Position numbers and translations under genes: made by a program
Source of the DNA: Liopterus haemorrhoidalis
Lineage: Eukaryota; Arthropoda; Insecta; Coleoptera; Dytiscidae
Direction of reading: 5' to 3'
Assembly: GCA_963971575.1 (NCBI GenBank)
Contig: OZ020611.1
Span: forward strand, 205,696,743 to 205,760,742
DNA length: 64,000 bases
Shown here: positions 34,380-45,758 of the stretch, piece by piece
Layout: each line of letters starts with the position of its first letter
How positions within the stretch are numbered: position 1 is the stretch's first letter
Notes under the pieces: generated by a model
The model's input: only the letters and a program-made list of their open reading frames with translations
Told to the model about the DNA's origin: nothing
The model's database searches: none

Positions 34380-34793
34380 ACAATGTTCGCTCTGGTGGCA
34401 ACATCAGACTGCCTAGACTTAGGTTATCTATATCTAGAAACGATTTTAATTTGACAGCTACTTTCTTTAACAGGTGTAACAATGTAAAATTTCTTGGTTT
34501 CTATTTAGATGCGCAGCTTAACTGGAAAGACCACATAAATTGTGTTGCTAAAAAAATGAATACCTACAACTTTATATTAAGCAAGATCATCAATAATGTT
34601 GTTCCATGTAGCTAAAATAGTGTATTTTGCCTATATTTGCCTTTTGGCTATGCAATCGGATTGGATCAGTCTTTTCAAACTACAAAAACGGTCGATACGA
34701 ATTATTTGCAAAATCGGTAGAAAGCAATCCTGTCGGAAATTATTTTCGGAGCTTGATATTTTAACTTTTCCTTCGTTATACATCTTAAATTTA

Positions 34794-34874
<81 letters not shown>

Positions 34875-35215
34875 AAATATTAGTATGTTCCCAAAAAATA
34901 ATTCCCTATATGATCACAATACTAGGCATAAAAATGGTATTCGTAATCCACTAGTGAAATACAAAGTGACACAAAATTTGCCTAGCTATATTGGAGCAAA
35001 AATATTCAATAAATAGCCCGAATGTATACAAAGGCTAAACACAGCAAAAGTGCTTAAAAATATTTCTTATAAAAAAAGCTGTCTATAATATATAGGAATA
35101 AATGGACTTAGATTTAATAGAGGTAGCAGACCATATTCTATAAAATTTGATTAGTGATCATATTATGACATAAGTTATATATATTTTCTACCTCAACTTA
35201 AATAAAATATTATTA
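34380..35215 (+). pseudogene. LINE ORF2 fragment with an expanded (AT)n insert
   Basis: The plus strand reads, with several stops, RLRLSISRNDFNLTATFF, NNVKFLGFYLDAQLNWKDHI (the block after the RT core: FLGIxLDxxLxWxxH), KRSIRIICKIGRKQSCRKLF, ELDILTFPSLYILNLLIY, then after an (AT)n run of about 72 bp (34797-34868) HNTRHKNGIRNPLVKYK and IGAKIFN. It ends at (ATT)n near 35207. This is the same LINE type as at 39-40, 44.1 and 45.0 kb. The AT run interrupts the frame, so it expanded after or with decay. Confidence 0.75.
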
Positions 35216-35311
35216 TTATAATTATCAACCATCAACCATCTACCATCTACCATCTAGTTTCACTCAAAAATGTATCATACTGGCTATTTAAGAACAAAAT
35301 GAAAGTAATAT

Positions 35312-35884
35312 TGTCACGTGGGTGGTTTGATTGAAAGGCAACTCCTTGTTTCAACATTTTATGTTCAAACAATTTATTAGATATATATCACATTTACAAT
35401 GTTTTACTGTTGTCAATGTAATTGTATGAATCTGCCTATAGAGTTGGGGAAATCCTCGATTCACCCCGTGTTGGCCAGGATCGGCTTGGACCTATCCCCG
35501 AGGCGGCGGCTACCCATCAGAGAGTCAAGGAGACTGGAGAAGCCTTCTCCCACTCACATGGTACTGCTTGCTTGGCTCACCAGCTGTACGAGTATCTGGC
35601 GTCGATGTCTCGCTCGTCACCGTGTGGACTGGTATGTGTAGAGGAGTTGGCTAGGTTCCTCTGCCGCAATACCATGCGACGTCCATGTACAAATACTATT
35701 AGTTGACCTAGTTCCAATATTCATTCGTCATGACAAATATTTCCTTATAACGAAAATGCGGCGTATGCATTTCGTAATCAGGTAACATATGCTAGACGCT
35801 GACAAATAGTTTTTTAATCAAGCAGCTGCGCATTACATTGTCTAGATGTAGCAATCCCGACCTAGGATTACCTGTGTTGTGACA
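35312..35884. repeat. Possible solo LTR (573 bp)
   Basis: A segment more GC-rich than its surroundings begins TGTCACGTGGGTGG and ends TGTTGTGACA, so it starts TG, ends CA and has the 6-bp inverted end TGTCAC/GTGACA. These are usual for LTRs. No flanking duplication is convincing and no second copy occurs, so the call is tentative. Overlapping plus-strand ORFs of 80 and 94 codons inside have no known motif. Confidence 0.35.
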
Positions 35885-36926
35885 ATTTTAACAGAATGGT
35901 CTTTAAAATAACTGATGATTTTCTTAATATTAATTTTAGAAATTATGCTTAGTACCAAATTTTAAATTCCTCAAGTTTCTTTGTCACTGTTACTTTGTTA
36001 AATCTAATTTACTGATTAGGTATTTCTTTATTTTATGTTTTTTGTCTGATAATTTTGCCGGTCTTGCCAATCTTTGCCCACCAATAGGGACATGTAATAA
36101 AAAATGTCGTTAGATATCAATCATGAAATAAATACTATTACTTTTACTCCTTTTCCCGAAAAGTGCCATTACATCATCATTTGTCCAACAAAAATTGTTC
36201 ATATAATTTTTCTTCTCATATTCTTAGTTTATTTTGATTATACTTGTTCATTTCTAATAGTTGACACCCATATAATATAGTCAGCCTTATAACTGTCTTT
36301 TTGGATTTTAAATCGTTCGAAACGACATTTGCTTCATACATTTTAATTAAAACTTCCGCTCACTTTGCCAGCTTTACTAGTTTTGTTAAAAATCTCTTAA
36401 TAGTGCCGAATATAAAACATCATATAAGACAGTCTGCAAATGACTTTCGGAAAGTTACAGAATATACTCCTTGGTCGTAGTTTGAGGAACGCTGCTCGTA
36501 AAATTAAGAATGAGCGCTATCCACGTGACGTCTATCAGCAATCTTCTTTACAAAAGGATTTCATTATTCTATCCTCATAATTTGCATTTTATACTTCAGA
36601 TCTGCAATTAAATCCTAGACTTCTTAATTATGATCTGCTGTCGGATATTCATTAAAGGTATTAGTAGTCTTTCAAAGCACTCTTATTCAAATAAACTCAA
36701 TATAAGAATAAAAAGTTTTAGCACAAGTAATTCAATAAGAGTATTAACGAAAAAGGTAGAATATCCTTTCAATAAAATTGAAAGATAATTACGTTAAAGA
36801 TGTTGGCAAATATTACCAGATTGATTAATCGTCGTCTGGGGCACGAAATTTCTAATAACGGGTGGGTCATAAGTTGCTATTAGTTGTAAGGGATAAAACA
36901 TTCAATATCTCGTTTTTAAATTACCC
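35885..36926. other. AT-rich spacer, no gene seen
   Basis: No ORF, repeat or terminus I can support. Confidence 0.45.
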
Positions 36927-37320
36927 TTTTAGGGTTTTGTAGATATGACCACCAAAAAATCCTTATACGTCACTCATATGTCTGTCTATATGTCTGTACG
37001 GTAGAAATTGTAGCCAATCGGCTGGACATAGAAAGTTAAATTTGGCATGCTTGCACAACTCCTTGACCCACATATAGGAAATATTATAAGTTCAAAAAAA
37101 CACGAGATAAATAAAAACATTTGTATGAGAATCGAATGGAACATCTTATTGCGTAAATAAACATATTATTTTTGAATAAAATATATATATTTTTTTATGG
37201 GATTTTCATCAAAAATATGTCAAAATATTTTATCCCCCATCCTATCTCTCGTAATGTACATTGATTGGAACCGGAATAGTTCAACAGGAATTTTTGGTCA
37301 GATTAGTTTTTCGAATTAGT
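36927..37320 (+). mobile_element. dispersed family 1 element, copy D (left part only)
   Basis: It starts TTTTAGGGTTTTGTAGATAT with about four CTGT-like units (36980-36999), GTAGCCAATCGGCTGGAC and AATTTGGCATGCTTGCAC. It breaks off after CAACAGGAATTTTTGGTCAG (37280-37300). The right half and end are missing, and a deletion has shortened the middle. Confidence 0.8.
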
Positions 37321-37336
37321 CCCGCACCCTTTAACC

Positions 37337-37440
37337 CAGTGTTCTTCAACCCGTGGTCCACAAAAATTCCTGCTGGTCCGCGAAATATTTCGACCGAATC
37401 ATGTAGATGCACACTTCTATTCACGAGTTTATAGCACATT
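37337..37440 (+). mobile_element. hAT terminus-like fragment
   Basis: CAGTGTTCTTCAACCCGTGG followed by TCCACAAAAATTCCTGCTGG matches the usual start of Charlie/Buster-like hAT elements (CAGTGxTTCTxAACCxGTGGTCC). No partner end or duplication was found. Confidence 0.45.
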
Positions 37441-37813
37441 TTTTTAGTCGACGCAGAAGGTAATTTTTGGTTCCAAATCCTAATTTTTTAGCTTCCTTAT
37501 GACATGTAGATCTTTAAACACGTCTTCCAACAACATCGCTCCACAGTACACTCAATTGACTGTAGTTAGCACGTCTGTTATCCTTAATAATTTTTTTCAA
37601 TGCACGTTTGTCATTGTCCGTCAGTGTAGTTTTCTTCACGTACTGGAGCTTTGGGGCAGCTGAACCACTTGTTTTGTACAATTTTACAATATTTCTAATA
37701 CTGTATTTTGACAAACCTAATAATTTTCCGAGATCGGAATTGGTTTTTCCTCTTTTTGCTAAGTTCAGAATGATTAACCGATTTTTTTCATGAATAGCTT
37801 TGCCTCTGCCCAT
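37430..37813 (-). pseudogene. Tc1-like transposase N-terminal DNA-binding region
   Basis: From an ATG at 37813 the minus strand reads MGRGKAIHEKNRLIILNLAK, SDLGKLLGLSKYSIRNIVKL, then TLTDNDKRALKKIIKDNRRA and YSQLSVLWSDVVGRRV with a stop at 37514. A basic N-terminus, a first HTH, a linker and a second HTH form the bipartite (paired-like) DNA-binding domain of Tc1 transposases. The frame could continue past the stop as FKDLHVIRKLKN. The catalytic DDE domain is absent. Confidence 0.78.
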
Positions 37814-38940
37814 GTTTTAAAATTATTTAGACTTAACACTTTTAATACATCACAGTCAATAAACAAACTTTGTTTTCCAACGTCTACTACGCATAGCTAC
37901 CGCAAAACCCAGTTATTTTATATACAGTACAAGAATACATAAACTCAAAAAATACGTTTGTTTTACGAATATTATTTTTATAATCACAAATTAAATATTA
38001 CCGAATAAATATTGACCCCTTTGCTTCTAATATGATTATATTGTCAAAAAATGTACAAAGCAGCATTTACTTTTACTTATTATGTAATAATTTCTAAAGA
38101 AACTGAAAATTTCATAGCTGGGCCAACTGAAAGTGGACATACATTTAATGTATTCCTTTTTTTGTTCTCAAAAATGTATGTGGAGATTTATAGGAGATTT
38201 TTCTTTATTTAGTCCCTCAAATAAAATAAATGAATATATAAATAAATAACTGCTGAAAAATAACTTGAACGATAAAATTTTTACAACAATTTTTTTTACA
38301 ACTTAAAATATCCTTTTAGATTTGATGTATAGATTATTACTAATTGTAATGCAGATTGTTAGTTTTAAATCAGAAACTTGTAATCTGTGGTGTTTTCCAT
38401 GCCCTTAAGTAATAAACACTTGAGAGTTAACTCTTGAGCTAACTGCAGTGTAACGGAATATGAAAATGTGAAGTACTGGATTTCAACCCTCGTCGACTGT
38501 GCTCCATAGAGATCTTACTATGAAGCCACATCTATATCCGTCATATTGATCTTAAAATCATTTTATGTATAATATACGTATTCAGATCACCAATTTTATA
38601 AACAGTTTTTTAGTACGTTACTTCGTGACGTTACTGATTAAAATGTCAATTTTTGCTTGTTTATTTTTTTATTTAAAACTTTTATAATTTAAATTAAAAT
38701 ATTGAATTTATAATCAGTATACGAAATTTTAATACGAAAATTCAATATTTAAATTAAATTTCTTAATTCTAAGTACATTGAAGTAACTTGCCAAGTGCTT
38801 TTAATCTAAGTATTGATTCTTAATTTCTGTAATTTTATTGTGTAAAAAGCTTTCTGATAAATTAAAAATCGTTTGCCAATAAGAATTTTTAGGATTCGTA
38901 GGTTTAACCTAGGAACCCTTTTATAATGTCACACATACCG
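37814..38940. other. AT-rich spacer, no gene seen
   Basis: This may contain one end of the Tc1-like element, but no inverted terminus could be paired. No other feature. Confidence 0.4.
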
Positions 38941-38944
38941 GGTG

Positions 38945-40500
38945 TAATAATAATAATAATATAATAATAATAATAATAATTATAATACTTTATTGATCCA
39001 AAAAAGTCAATTATAAAAACATAGATATTGGTTGAAACATATTATTACAGACATAAGATAAAAAAATAAATGTAATACAAAATGTTATAAGTGTAAAATG
39101 TAAACAAGTATATAAGTAAGCGAAAACAGCCCATCATGTTTAACTAACCGTTGTTAAAAACTCATCAACAGAGTATATATTTCTATTGATTAAAATTGAC
39201 TTTACTTTTTTCTTGAAGGATTTTATATTGTTTAATTCCTTTAAAGTTTAGGGCAAATGACTATAAAATTTACAAGCATTATACCTAATACTTTTTTCAA
39301 ATAGTATTAACCCTGGACAGACACACTTATTTTTTTAGACGTAAATGACACAGTGGGGTTTGGCAGACCCTATATATTTTTTTTAAATTTAGTTATTTAT
39401 TAGAACTTTTTTTTCAACCAATCATTTTCATAAACTGTAAATAATGTATTTAAGATAGCAAATACAAAACAAAATCATAAATAATTGTATTTTTTTTTTG
39501 TCAAAATACGAAAATAAAATATTACACATTTTGTAAGTTATAATGTTTTTATTAAGATATAAAAAAAATACAATTGACTGAAAATGAATTTACATTGGGG
39601 TTGGAGTAGGTACAATAGCTTTCCAGCATGCGTACGCAGATTTTTATACCTGCGTGGGTTTTAAAGACCCCACTGTGTCTTTTCAGGGTTAAATTGTACT
39701 TGTTAGTGTTAAGTTAATTTTTGTGCCGAGTATTATGTTGATGCTATGTGATGTTAGCATTAAATAAATGCATATTTTTGAAAGTGAAAATTAATATTTC
39801 AAAGATATAAACACTAGGAGCTGTCAGAATTTCGAGACTTTTAAATGCAGCTCGACATGAGTCTCTATTTCTTAAGTTACCTAACATTTGTATTACCCAT
39901 TTTTGAATCACAAAATCTCTCTGGAGCTCGCATGATTTTCCCCAGTGCATTATACCGTATTTAAGAAGCGAATGAAAATTAGCAAAATAAATGTTCATCA
40001 AAACCAATTTGCTACACTTTGAAGACATTATTCTCATTCCGTACAAGAGCCCTGTTTAGATTTTTGCACAATTCATTAAGATGTTCAGTCCAAGTAAGAT
40101 TGGAATTAATGTGTAGGCCTAAAATTTTAGTGGTGCTGACTTCTGGTAAAATTTCTATGGGCCGAAAGTTTATATTCGATCTAGATGTTTTGAAAATTAC
40201 TACTGCTGATTTTGAATTGTTGACTACTAAATTATTTTTCTCAGCTCACTCGAGAAGGATTTTGTACAGCAATTCTATATGCCAGTTAGGATTGTCGGTT
40301 TTCTTTATTCTAATTAAGAAATTGTTGTCGTCCGCATATGACATCAGTTCTACCTCAAACGGGAGGTTGGCTAAATATCTAGGAAGATCGTTGACATACA
40401 GGTTAAATAAAATAGGTCCTGTAATGGAGCCTTGTGGAAACATTGTGTGTTCGATGCGCTGATCTCTGATATGACGGTATCTGTTTGGTCTGTCTGAATT
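38945..40500 (-). pseudogene. 5'-truncated LINE with RT core YADD and C-terminus, split by a piggyBac-like MITE
   Basis: On the minus strand the order is: PQGSITGPILFNLYVNDLPR and MSYADDNNFLI (40250-40445), the RT template-grip and catalytic YADD blocks; then, in another frame, NIYFANFHSLLKYGIMHWGK, VIQKWVIQMLGNLRNRDSCR and LEILTAPSVYIFEILIF (39750-40010). After the MITE at 39311-39688 it goes on FEKSIRYNACKFYSHLP, LNNIKSFKKKVKSIL and NRNIYSVDEFLTTVS with stop (39140-39305). It ends in an (AAT)-type tail at 38945-38985. In-frame stops show it is inactive. The plus-strand ORF at 40019-40462 is a shadow. Confidence 0.88.
39311..39688. mobile_element. 378-bp piggyBac-like MITE (TTAA)
   Basis: Ends are CCCTGGACAGACACAC and, inverted, CCCTGAAAAGACACAGTGGG. 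Both sides carry TTAA (39307-39310 and 39689-39692). A copy of ACACAGTGGGGT also lies 40 bp inside the left end. TTAA with CCCT ends is the piggyBac pattern. It interrupts the LINE C-terminus, whose frame continues on the other side. Non-coding. Confidence 0.78.
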
Positions 40501-42489
40501 TAACCGCCTGTGTTCTATTTCTTAGATATGACTTAAACCTATATAAAACCTAAAGAGTAATATAAAATGTAGACCTGAGCATTCCTTGCGCAAAAGTGTA
40601 CAAAGGAGTATTTGATAGGTAAATATATTAAATAATGTAACTTGTTCTGATTCTTCAAACAAAACGCAGATTTTTCCAGAAGGTAAAATTTATTTATAAT
40701 TATATTTTTGTAGTATACGAAATACTAACAACACTTTTCGCCCGGAGGCGCAAACTGTCCGAATACTTGCCCGAGCAAGTTTATAAACCAACTGACCAAA
40801 CTCGGTTCGATTGTTACAATGTTCCATGTTTTTCTAAATACTTCTAGATGACTAACTAGAACTTTCCTAATATTCTAACGGGATGTCAGTCGTTGTTTAT
40901 CGTATATGTTATATACACGTGAAGTTTTATTTTTGGCAATAAATATAAAAATATCGTTTAATTTTTTGATTTTCTACTTGTTTCAATTTCTTTTTTCTTC
41001 GAAGGGAATGTTTCTTCGTTCTAAATACGTTTTCTTACATTCATTTTTGATGTGAAGAAAATAATAAGTGAAATATTTCAACATTTTTGTTTTAGGATGC
41101 CCCCCGTAACCACTCTAATATTCATCAAATTGGAAAAATGTATAGAACAAATAAGATTTGTTTTCTTGTAAACAATTTTTGTTGTATATTTTTTTTTGTT
41201 AAGATAGTTCTGTTTATAATGAAAATATTTTAAGTTTTTTAGTACCAGTTTTAACCCAAAAACACCCCTAAGAAAGAAAATTTTTAGATACCATGCCTAT
41301 ATTTGAATCCCGGTTCTATCCTATTGTACCAAATTTTGTAAAAATACGTCCAGCCGTTTTTAAAAACAGATATAACTTCCAATATTATTAATAACTATAT
41401 TATTATAGCAATTTGTTTTTATATTTTTATTTAAATATAACTAAAATTTATTGTTATTTATTAACTATAATACAAATACACATCACCTTAAATTCCATTT
41501 AAATCAGTATAAAATTTCCAAAATCAATATAAGGTTTTTATTTATAATTCATTCAGTAGAACTGTCTTAAAATAAATTTCTATTATTAAAAAAGTCAATA
41601 AAAATATTTAAAAACGTACAATATCTATATTAATTCTGTATGCTACTTTGAACTACGCATACGTGTGTCGTATTTTCTCTTACGTTCTGATTGGTCAGAA
41701 GTTACGAGACAACCTCTACTTTAATAATCCTGCCATTTGAATACATTTTTAGAAGCCATCAAAATATAGTTATGCCTACTCTATATCTCTGTGTGGAAAA
41801 TACCAGTGGCAGCGTTGTTTTCTTGATCAAGCCGCGTATGTGAGTATTTGTGGTTTAAAATTCTTATCCGACTCTTGAAAATAAATCGGAAACTGTTATA
41901 TACGTGTTTCCTCTATAAAAATAACAAATTTACAGTGGCTTCGCCTTGAACTGGTCGCTGATCGCCATTTTTGTGTAAATTTCCGCATACTTGAAAAGGA
42001 AATGGGTTGTAATTTCCGAAATGCTTTAGTAAACTATATATTTTATAGCACGTTCAATATTTTATATAAAATCTTTTATCCACTGGAGCTTGTTGAAAGA
42101 TAACGGAGAATAATAATAAATTTATGTCTTTAATAAGCAGACTTTTTTCATTATTTGGTTTTCTAAAGAACATAATTCAGAGACAAGTATATATTCAAAT
42201 AAGAAGTAATTTACACGGTAATTATTCATAATCCTTTACTCAGGTATTTATTGAACATCCATTGATCTGAGCAGAATCTAGCGTGTATTAAATTAAAAAA
42301 AAAAAAAAAAAAAACAGTTGTGGAATGAATAATAACAACATATGTAAATTAAACTAGCAAACCACAAAACGCAAATCCAGACTCCAGACGCTGTTGCCTG
42401 ATGCTGCGTTCAAAACCTCGAAATTACTTGTATTAAGCCTTATAACTTGATTGTGTACAGAATAAAATCTAGTGTTAACAGGTGACTTG
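40501..42489. other. AT-rich spacer, no gene seen
   Basis: No gene. About 41285-41400 (TGAATCCCGGTTCTATC, AAAATACGTCCAGCCGTTTT) resembles the tail of a widespread arthropod dispersed repeat. A 20-base A run lies at 42295-42314. Confidence 0.4.
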
Positions 42490-42612
42490 TAAAGGCGCAT
42501 CCCCACTATGCCGCAGTTTGCCAGTTGGCAAGGCCAGCTGGCAAAGCCAACTGGCGAAGCCAGTGGCTATATATACTTCCACATCGGTGTTGGCATTTAG
42601 TTTAGTCGCACA

Positions 42613-42720
42613 ATGTCCACCGAGGAGGATTTACTAATTGCTTCAGCTGCTGTTATCATACTTGACAGTGAAGGAAAAATACGCAAACGGCGCAAACGAC
42701 GGTTTTGGGTACGTCCAAGT
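42613..42720 (+). pseudogene. Harbinger transposase, N-terminus only
   Basis: The frame from ATG 42613 reads MSTEEDLLIASAAVIILDSE then RKRRKRRFWVRPSLQSR. An acidic start, a hydrophobic helix, a run of Arg/Lys and the motif RRFWVRP form the N-terminus of HARBI1-like nucleases. At about 42725 the frame runs into the tail of the opposite gene, so the whole DDE nuclease domain has been deleted. Confidence 0.82.
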
Positions 42721-42732
42721 CTTCAAAGTAGA

Positions 42733-42972
42733 TCACGCACCGGACTTATTACCTTCTCTCTCTTTTTTTATTTCGCGCGAAAAATGACACACCAAGTTCT
42801 TAATTTTTCTATCAATTTCTTCTTTTTGTACCCCAAAACTAACCGCAATTTCCAATAGAGCGTCACATCTCTTATTCCTGTCTTTATAGTCCTTTAAACA
42901 ACAGTTCCACAAAACAGGACGATCCCGGTATAAATCGATCAAATTAAACACTTTTTCGTTTGTCCACTCCAT
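42733..42972 (-). pseudogene. Harbinger-associated MADF/Myb-like DNA-binding protein, N-terminal part
   Basis: From ATG 42972 the minus strand reads MEWTNEKVFNLIDLYRDRPV then LWNCCLKDYKDRNKRCDALL, EIAVSFGVQKEEIDRKIKNL and FSREIKKERE. This is a complete MADF domain (LIxLYRxRPxLWxxxxxxYKxRxKR, then a third helix). Such proteins bind subterminal repeats and help the nuclease enter the nucleus in known Harbinger systems. The frame ends after GNKSGA at the deletion junction; the remaining protein is missing. Confidence 0.85.
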
Positions 42973-43212
42973 CTATAAACAACGTTGCTCATATGCGTCT
43001 GAATCACAACCTGAATTTAAGCCTAAAGCCGTGTGATGCCAGTTGGCACGTCCCTACTCACCGTTCTTATCGGCTTTCTTTGAAGGAGACCGACACTCAA
43101 GCGATTCTCGTTGGCATGCCGCTGGCACGATGGCATGTGCCAACGGTCACGTCTACATTACTGCTGGCATTGCCAACTGGCAAACTGCGGCATAGTGTGG
43201 ACACCGCTTTAA

Positions 43213-43482
43213 ACTGCAAGATTCAGGCTGCCGTTGTAATCTGTGTAGTACGTCTGGTCTTGATTGTATTTTCTGAATGTTTTAAATATGTTTTGTAACT
43301 GAATGAGTAGAGCAAATTTATGTTTGTGTATATGAAATTGTACATTTTTTTAGAAAAAATATTGTTGATGATTGAGTATGTTAGTATGTATGTATATTGT
43401 ATGTTTGTCTACGGACACAAAAAGGACTAAGTCTATAGTGTCCAAATAAGTAAATAAATAAATAAATAAATAAATAAATTAG
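43213..43482 (+). repeat. LINE 3'-end-like sequence with (AAAT)n tail
   Basis: TCTACGGACACAAAAAGGAC followed by TAAGTCTATAGTGTCC and an (AAAT)n run (43447-43482) looks like a LINE 3' UTR and tail. No ORF remains. Confidence 0.4.
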
Positions 43483-44019
43483 GAATTAGAATTAGTACTT
43501 AGAATTAACGTAAATGTTTGTTATACGTAACTGTACGTTACCGTTCACAACCTTCAAAATTAATACTTATACTTATAAATTAAAATTAGATGTTTGTAGA
43601 CTACAAACCCTTACGTTAATTTATAATTGACGCATGCGCAGTAAGCACTTGCCAACCTAAAAATTTCTACGACCATATTTTTTTGCTTCTATCCACATCT
43701 TTATGTTTTATATGAGTATAAATATAAATTTTTCCTCTATTTTAATTCTTTTCAGAACTATGAAACACTCAAAAACTCATTAGCAAATGTAAACAGCTGC
43801 CAAAATAGAAATCGATAAAAATATCTGTCAGTGGCTTAATTTCTTAATTTTTATTGTGAATGCTGCTTAATTTCTGCGTACAAATTTTATGTTAAGTACT
43901 AATTTCACGTTAATTCTAATTTATAATTATCTCTGCGCTATTTGTGGCAAAATCTTCGTTTCCAGAATTGGCCTCTTTAGTCATGAACTCCACCCCCGTC
44001 AAAATTTGTGAAATATTTG

Positions 44020-44530
44020 AATTTTAGTAATAATAATAATAGTTTTATTGACCAAATTACAAATACAAAGAACTGCTTTCAGTCAGTCAATACAATATTA
44101 AGAGACAAAGTCATAAAAGTTCATCAAAATTAACGTTGTTAAATTCATCAATTGTGTACAATGGGTTATTTATATGTAAGTGTTTAAGTTTAAGTTTGAA
44201 TTTGTCTAGTGGTAGTGTAGTAATAGTCTCTGGTAAAAGATTATAAAATTTCACAGAAAAGTAATTTGAACAATTCCTGGATTTATTTAAGCGCAAAAAC
44301 TTACCACGAATATTATTTTTACAACGCGTGTTGTGCTCGTGCGTTTCACTAAAAGTGATATAATTGTGCAAGTTTTTGCGTACAAACAATAGACACAAAT
44401 AAATAAATAGTGAAGGCAATGACATTATTTTCAGATTTACAAAAAGATCTCGACAATCCGCTCTAAAAGGAGCACTGGCAATTATTCTTACAACTTTACG
44501 TTGTAAGCTGAAAAGTAGCCAAGTGTTGTC
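44020..44530 (-). pseudogene. LINE ORF2 C-terminal fragment
   Basis: The minus strand is open from about 44520 and reads LQRKVVRIIASAPFRADCRD, KIMSLPSLFIYLCLLFVRKN, ETHEHNTRCKNNIRGKFLRL, FSVKFYNLLPETITTLPLDK and INNPLYTIDEFNNVNFDELL, with a stop at 44111. It is the post-RT end of the same LINE type as at 39-40 kb. About 60 bp of 3' UTR and an (AAT)n tail (44026-44041) follow. The RT core is lost. Confidence 0.82.
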
Positions 44531-44579
44531 GTAGATTCGACGTAGTCGTTACACAATTGAACTAGACATGCGTTTAATA

Positions 44580-44846
44580 GTTAAACTACTAAGAAAATTG
44601 TATGGATGGCACATAAAAATGAACATAGACCAAACATCTGCCATATTATTCTCATAAAGAAAATATCAACTCTACGAATATTGTATATTAAATACTGAAG
44701 AAATACAGCGGAGTAATAAAGTAAAATACCGTGGTATAACTATGGATAAAATCCTCACCTGGAAAACGTATTTTAAAAAAAAAGCAGCCAAGCAAGTACA
44801 AGACTAAATCAACCAAATTCTCTCATTGTTAAATTCGGAGCCCTGC
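44580..44846 (+). pseudogene. Jockey-type LINE fragment (post-RT block)
   Basis: On the plus strand, in decayed frames, ending about 44846: EEIQRSNKVKYRGITMDKIL, then TWKTYFKKKAAKQVQ and NQILSLLNSEPC. This is the VKYLGVTLDxxLTWxxH block with its following helix in Jockey/LOA polyproteins. It belongs to a different LINE from its neighbours on the minus strand. Confidence 0.65.
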
Positions 44847-44849
44847 AAA

Positions 44850-45241
44850 TAATAATAATAATAATAATTTTATTAATGTTAACAAATACAAAATATTTTT
44901 ACATACGTCAGAAATATAAATAAAAGTAATAATGGGAAAAAAATACTACAAATAAACATAGCATAAACAATAATACATTGAATTTAACATTAAAAATAAA
45001 GTTACAAAATTACATTACAAGTCATTAAAATTATTAGCGAGGTATTGGTCAAAGTTATAAAATGCTTTAGTTATTAAATATGTTTTTACGGTCTTTTTGA
45101 ATTGCTGGTTGTTTAACTTCTTTATTGCCAAGGGGAGTATGTTGTAAAATAAGATACCAAAATAATTGAAGGACTGCCTTGATTTGGTCAATCTTACGTA
45201 TTTTGGTCTGATTATATCATTTTTTCTTGTAAAATGAGCAT
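44850..45241 (-). pseudogene. LINE ORF2 C-terminus, split from its upstream part by the gypsy element
   Basis: The minus strand reads AHFTRKNDIIRPKYVRLTKS, FNYFGILFYNILPLAIKKLN and LITKAFYNFDQYLANNFNDL with a stop at about 45015, followed by a 3' UTR and (AAT)n tail (44850-44867). Upstream sequence resumes beyond the LTR element at about 48130-48230, where TLPCVYLYVNV-like residues are visible on the minus strand. Joined across GCAT, the two pieces form one LINE copy that was the insertion target. Confidence 0.78.
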
Positions 45242-45477
45242 TGTAACACGCTACATCTTAAATTTTATATATTTACCGTCTCCTAGCAACGAATGTTTTA
45301 GTAATAATAATAGTTGTGATTCTGACAGTTAATTATTGTGTGTTTTGTATAGTTATATACTGAATTCTTATTGTAAAACTGTTAAAACTTTATAACTGTT
45401 TATAATATATATAAATATATCATTATATATTCCAATTTATTAATTAACGGGCAATATAAATATAGTGCAATTCTATA
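45242..45477 (+). repeat. 5' LTR (236 bp)
   Basis: It starts TGTAACACGCTACATC and ends AGTGCAATTCTATA. The sequence is very AT-rich; AATATATATAAATATATC near 45405-45421 could serve as a TATA-like region. It differs from the 3' LTR only at 45421. Confidence 0.96.
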
Positions 45478-45479
45478 AC

Positions 45480-45497
45480 TGGCGACCCAACGTTGGG
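45480..45497 (+). promoter_or_regulatory. Primer-binding site
   Basis: TGGCGACC starts two bases after the LTR. It pairs with a tRNA 3' end GGTCGCCA, as in insect gypsy elements primed by tRNA-Arg. Pairing beyond the first 8-9 bases was not verified. Confidence 0.7.
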
Positions 45498-45758
45498 GCC
45501 CGAATAATTGTTGAAGTTTTACAGTTTTTAAGTTTTACAGTGTTGTGATTTTGACTATATTACAAGTGTAACAGTAACTGTTGAGACTATTTTATGGAAA
45601 GACGTTCGTGAAGTGCTGGACATTCCAATTCATTGCTCATTGCGTATTTAAATTAAATATTATTTGTCGCGAGTGTGTACTGTCCTATCGTGCGAACATT
45701 GTCGTGCCGACCAATTTTGTACTGTTAGTTTTACGCACATAAGTTTCTTGAACTTTAC

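Larger units (their letters stand above)
42493..43209. mobile_element. 717-bp Harbinger deletion derivative (TSD TAA)
   Basis: Ends contain a long inverted repeat: left AGGCGCATCCCCACTATGCC then GCAGTTTGCCAGTTGGC, right (inverted) AAGCGGTGTCCACACTATGC then the same GCAGTTTGCCAGTTGGC. TAA lies on both sides (42490-42492 and 43210-43212). Subterminal regions repeat the palindrome GCCAGCTGGC or GCCAACTGGC. Inside are the starts of two divergent genes, listed separately, as in full Harbinger elements, which encode a nuclease and a Myb/MADF-like DNA-binding protein. Confidence 0.9.

Noticed and set aside
35399..35706. Two overlapping 80-94 codon ORFs in a GC-richer block
   Set aside because: They lie in a possible solo LTR, overlap each other in two frames and have no motif.
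40019..40462. 147-codon plus-strand ORF
   Set aside because: Antisense to a clear LINE RT with YADD on the minus strand.
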